A DNA stretch of 16,385 bases from SAR324 cluster bacterium. GTDB taxonomy: Bacteria > SAR324 > JACQKK01. Both the position numbers and the translations under genes were made by a program. The stretch lies in NCBI GenBank assembly GCA_027296185.1, contig JAPUJL010000494.1, positions 1-16,385 on the forward strand, in the 5' to 3' direction. This document shows, one piece after another, positions 14,435-16,385 of this stretch. The notes under the pieces are model-generated. The model saw nothing but the letters and a program-made list of their open reading frames with translations. It made no database searches and was not told where the DNA came from. The first letter of the stretch is position 1, and every line of letters begins with the position of its first letter.

Positions 14435-14939
14435 CGGGCGGGGCGGCTTCACCTTCGTGGAGGTCATGGTGGCCCTGGCCATCCTGACCTTGATGACGCT
14501 ATTCGTGTTGCCCGCTTTCCAGAACCTGTTGCAGGGCCAGCGGGAGCGGGAGATCGGCCGGTTGGCGAGCGTGATCCGACTCGTGCGCCACGAGGCGATC
14601 CTGACACGCACTCCCTACCGCCTGACCTTCAACCTGGACGAGGGGAGCTACGCCGTCGGCAAGCGCAACGAAGCAGGCGAGTTCGCGGCCGTCGCCGACG
14701 TCCGGGCGCTGGCGCCCCACCAGTTGCCCGACGAGTTGCGCCTGCAGGACGTGATGCTCTATGGCAACGTCAACAACCGGTTGACGAACCAGGAGGTGCC
14801 GATCGCGTTCGACCCCTCGGGCTTCATGGATCCCTTCCTGCTTCACTTCCAGGACGGCGGGGAAGACTGGACCTTCCGGGTCTCCTTCATGGGCCGCAGC
14901 GACGCCCTGGAAGGCTACAGCGATGAACCCTTGCGCTAG
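14406..14939 (+). CDS. gspH: T2SS minor pseudopilin GspH
   Basis: A 177-aa minor pseudopilin. The leader peptide is 14 residues, cleaved at Gly14^Phe15 in GG^FTFVE, with Glu19 at +5, then a hydrophobic helix (about 15-36). The pattern VIRLVRHEAILTRTPYRLTF after the helix is typical of the GspH/FimT domain. It starts inside the end of gspG. Its TAG stop (14937-14939) lies in the left arm of the inverted-repeat element at 14933-15029, and the gspI start codon lies 14 bases upstream of that stop. Confidence 0.88.
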   Translation: MRTFPPRISSGRGGFTFVEVMVALAILTLMTLFVLPAFQNLLQGQREREIGRLASVIRLVRHEAILTRTPYRLTFNLDEGSYAVGKRNEAGEFAAVADVRALAPHQLPDELRLQDVMLYGNVNNRLTNQEVPIAFDPSGFMDPFLLHFQDGGEDWTFRVSFMGRSDALEGYSDEPLR

Positions 14940-15435
14940 AACGGGTCTCGAACACGGGGATACGCCGCGTATTTCGAGACGCGCGCATGGCTCGCCTCGA
15001 CGTTCCGTTATTGCGACCCGTTCTAGCGCCTGTCCGCGCTGGCGGCGGGGAATCCACCGCTCCCGGGACGGCTTCACACTGCTCGAGGTGCTGGTGGCCT
15101 TCGCCATCCTCACCGTCACGCTGGTCACGCTCTATCAGGCCTTCTCCAGCAACCTGCTGATTCTTTCCTCCACCCGCGGGTTGTGGAAGGCCATGTCCTA
15201 CACCCACAACGAGTTGCAGCGCTGGGAGCGCATGACCGTGCCGCCGCCACTGCACGTGGATCAGGGTGCCTTTCCCGAGGACGATCCCATGTTCGGCTAT
15301 TCCTGGCGCCGCGAAGTCTCCGACCAGACGCCCCTGCCCGGTGTCACGGTGCGCAAGGTCAGCCTTCGATTGAGTTGGAGCGAGGGAAAGCGCAGCCAAT
15401 TCTTCGAGTCGGAAGTTTATGTGCCGCGGCCCTGA
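14923..15435 (+). CDS. gspI: T2SS minor pseudopilin GspI with extended leader
   Basis: A 170-aa minor pseudopilin. The mature part starts at Phe51 in DG^FTLLEVLVAF (Glu55 at +5) and continues with a GspI-type domain including WKAMSYTHNELQRWE. The leader before the cleavage site is 50 residues, much longer than usual. I find no ATG, GTG or TTG in frame between 14923 and the cleavage site, so the long leader is probably real. About 29 codons of it come from an inverted-repeat element. Removing 87 bases, with one CTAG copy kept, would leave a normal leader of about 21 residues. It overlaps gspH by 17 bases. Confidence 0.88.
   Translation: MNPCARTGLEHGDTPRISRRAHGSPRRSVIATRSSACPRWRRGIHRSRDGFTLLEVLVAFAILTVTLVTLYQAFSSNLLILSSTRGLWKAMSYTHNELQRWERMTVPPPLHVDQGAFPEDDPMFGYSWRREVSDQTPLPGVTVRKVSLRLSWSEGKRSQFFESEVYVPRP
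14933..15029. repeat. MITE-like inverted-repeat element at the gspH/gspI junction
   Basis: GCGCTAGAACGGGTC (14933-14947) is repeated in perfect inverted form at 15015-15029. Between them TCTCGAA (14946-14952) pairs with TTCGAGA (14973-14979), and ATACG-CCG-CGTAT (14960-14972) forms an inner hairpin. Each arm carries CTAG (14936-14939 and 15023-15026). If CTAG is a 4-bp target duplication, the insert plus one copy is 87 bases, exactly 29 codons, and the ancestral gspH stop codon is kept. IS5-type elements favour CTAG-like targets, so a small non-autonomous relative is possible, though the terminal repeats beyond CTAG are short (8 bp). No transposase is encoded. Confidence 0.6.
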
Positions 15436-16225
15436 TCGCCGGAGGCGCATGGCCGGCCCCGTCCGGTGCCGGCCCAAACAGATTCGGCACGGCTGCCGCC
15501 GTGTGCTTACACGGGTTCGGCTCGGCTTTACGCTGATCGAGCTGCTGGTGGCCCTGAGCCTGCTGTCGGTGGTGCTGACCCTGCTCTTCGGGGGGTTCTT
15601 TCAGATTTCCAATTCCGCGAACCGGCTCAACGAGCGGCTGACCCAGCGCCAGGAGCTGCGGTTGCTGGCGGACCTGATCGTCCACGAATTGTTGGCGGCA
15701 CAATACCTAGAACAGCAAGCGAAAGGGGGCAATTCGTCGGGAATCGTGGCGGAGACCCTGCGGGTGGGCGACGGGGACTTCACGCGGATCGATTTCCATG
15801 CGGCGGTGCCCGTCCGCTTCTACCGCCAGGTGCCCCCGGAGCGGGATCCCCAGCTGCACGAGCTGGGCTACTGGGTCGAGCTGGACGAGGACACCGGCGA
15901 TCCGGTGCTGATGCGGCGCGAGGATTTCTACCTGGACGACGAGCTGAGCGCCGGCGGAGAATCCGCGCGGATGACGGCGGGCGTGGAGGCGTTCCTCGTC
16001 GAGTTTCTGTCGGCGGAAGGGGCCAGTTCCAGCGAAACCCAGGAGCGATGGACGGACCGGTGGAACTCCGCCGACGCCACGGACGGAGAGGAGATGCCCC
16101 TCGCGATCCGCCTGACCCTGACCCTGAAGGTGGACGGCGGTAACCCGCTCTCCGAGACCCATGTGATCAACCTGCCCGGTAGCCTGACGATCCAGGCGGC
16201 ACCGAGTGGAGATGGCTGGGGATGA
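15419..16225 (+). CDS. gspJ: T2SS minor pseudopilin GspJ
   Basis: A minor pseudopilin of 268 aa from the ATG at 15419, or 258 aa from the ATG at 15449. The cleavage site is LG^FTLIELLVAL with Glu at +5, giving a leader of 36 or 26 residues. The later ATG has GGAGG at 15441-15445, though only 3 bases away, and gives the more usual leader length. The earlier one overlaps gspI by 17 bases like the other junctions here. The body has the GspJ layout, with SNSANRLNERLTQRQELRLLADLIVHEL after the helix. GspJ joins GspI and GspK in the pseudopilus tip complex. The stop overlaps the gspK start as ATGA. Confidence 0.88.
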   Translation: MCRGPDRRRRMAGPVRCRPKQIRHGCRRVLTRVRLGFTLIELLVALSLLSVVLTLLFGGFFQISNSANRLNERLTQRQELRLLADLIVHELLAAQYLEQQAKGGNSSGIVAETLRVGDGDFTRIDFHAAVPVRFYRQVPPERDPQLHELGYWVELDEDTGDPVLMRREDFYLDDELSAGGESARMTAGVEAFLVEFLSAEGASSSETQERWTDRWNSADATDGEEMPLAIRLTLTLKVDGGNPLSETHVINLPGSLTIQAAPSGDGWG

Positions 16226-16385
16226 TGCGGACCCAGGCAAGAATGCCGCCCGCGCGGCGGGGGATCGCCCTGATCGTCACGCTGGTGGTGGTGATGTTGA
16301 TCACGGCGTTCCTCACCGAGTTCAGCTTCACGACCGGCCTCGAGCTGCGCACCGTGCAGACCTTCAAGGAGCGGGCCGAGGCGCG
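16222..16385 (+). CDS. gspK: T2SS minor pseudopilin GspK (5' part only)
   Basis: The window ends after 54 full codons. The peptide has a basic leader ending in ARRG^IALIV and a hydrophobic helix (VTLVVVMLITAFL), followed by a polar stretch (ELRTVQTFKERAEA). Lack of Glu at +5 is normal for GspK, which caps the pseudopilus tip. ATG at 16222 overlaps the gspJ stop (ATGA). A second ATG follows at once at 16225 and a third at 16243. The large alpha-domain that defines GspK lies beyond the window. Confidence 0.85.
   Translation, partial: MMRTQARMPPARRGIALIVTLVVVMLITAFLTEFSFTTGLELRTVQTFKERAEA

Noticed and set aside
1..16385. CRISPR array, tRNA, rRNA or transposase gene
   Set aside because: No regularly spaced repeats, no cloverleaf or rRNA signature, and no transposase-like protein were seen on either strand.

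Overview
The window is GC-rich chromosomal DNA from a Gram-negative (diderm) bacterium. Every convincing gene lies on the + strand, coding density is high, and third codon positions are mostly G or C. A type II secretion system (T2SS) proves an outer membrane. The MltG and GspN sequences look to me more delta-proteobacterial than gamma-proteobacterial, while the first half of the window resembles a locus I associate with spirochaetes, so I do not commit to a phylum.

Region 1 (1-780) is mostly non-coding. It holds a possible 3' gene end at 1-117, about 540 bases with nothing I can interpret, and an AT-rich promoter-like island just before the first large gene.

Region 2 (781-8528) holds four genes. 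Two are paralogues (612 and 630 aa) that I assign, from remembered sequence features, to the CfpA family of cytoplasmic filament proteins. Between them lie a 344-aa protein with an Ala/Pro linker and a degenerate HPr-like C-terminal domain, and an 864-aa homologue of pyruvate phosphate dikinase (PPDK). The PPDK-like protein keeps the phosphohistidine and several barrel residues but has lost key ATP, PEP and metal ligands. PPDK is related to PTS Enzyme I, so an EI/PPDK-like protein and an HPr-like protein sit between two filament proteins. I infer a filament-associated phosphotransfer or scaffold module and consider it the most interesting system here.

Region 3 (8735-16385) is a tightly packed T2SS operon: gspL, gspM, gspN, mltG, gspF, gspG, gspH, gspI, gspJ and the start of gspK, which runs off the window. 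L and M form the inner-membrane assembly platform with F. G is the major pseudopilin, and H, I, J and K are minor pseudopilins. The lytic transglycosylase MltG is embedded between gspN and gspF and may open peptidoglycan for the machine. The promoter is an extended -10 placed so that the gspL mRNA may be leaderless. A roughly 90-bp inverted-repeat element sits exactly at the gspH/gspI junction and lengthens the GspI leader in frame. No gspC, gspD or gspE is visible.
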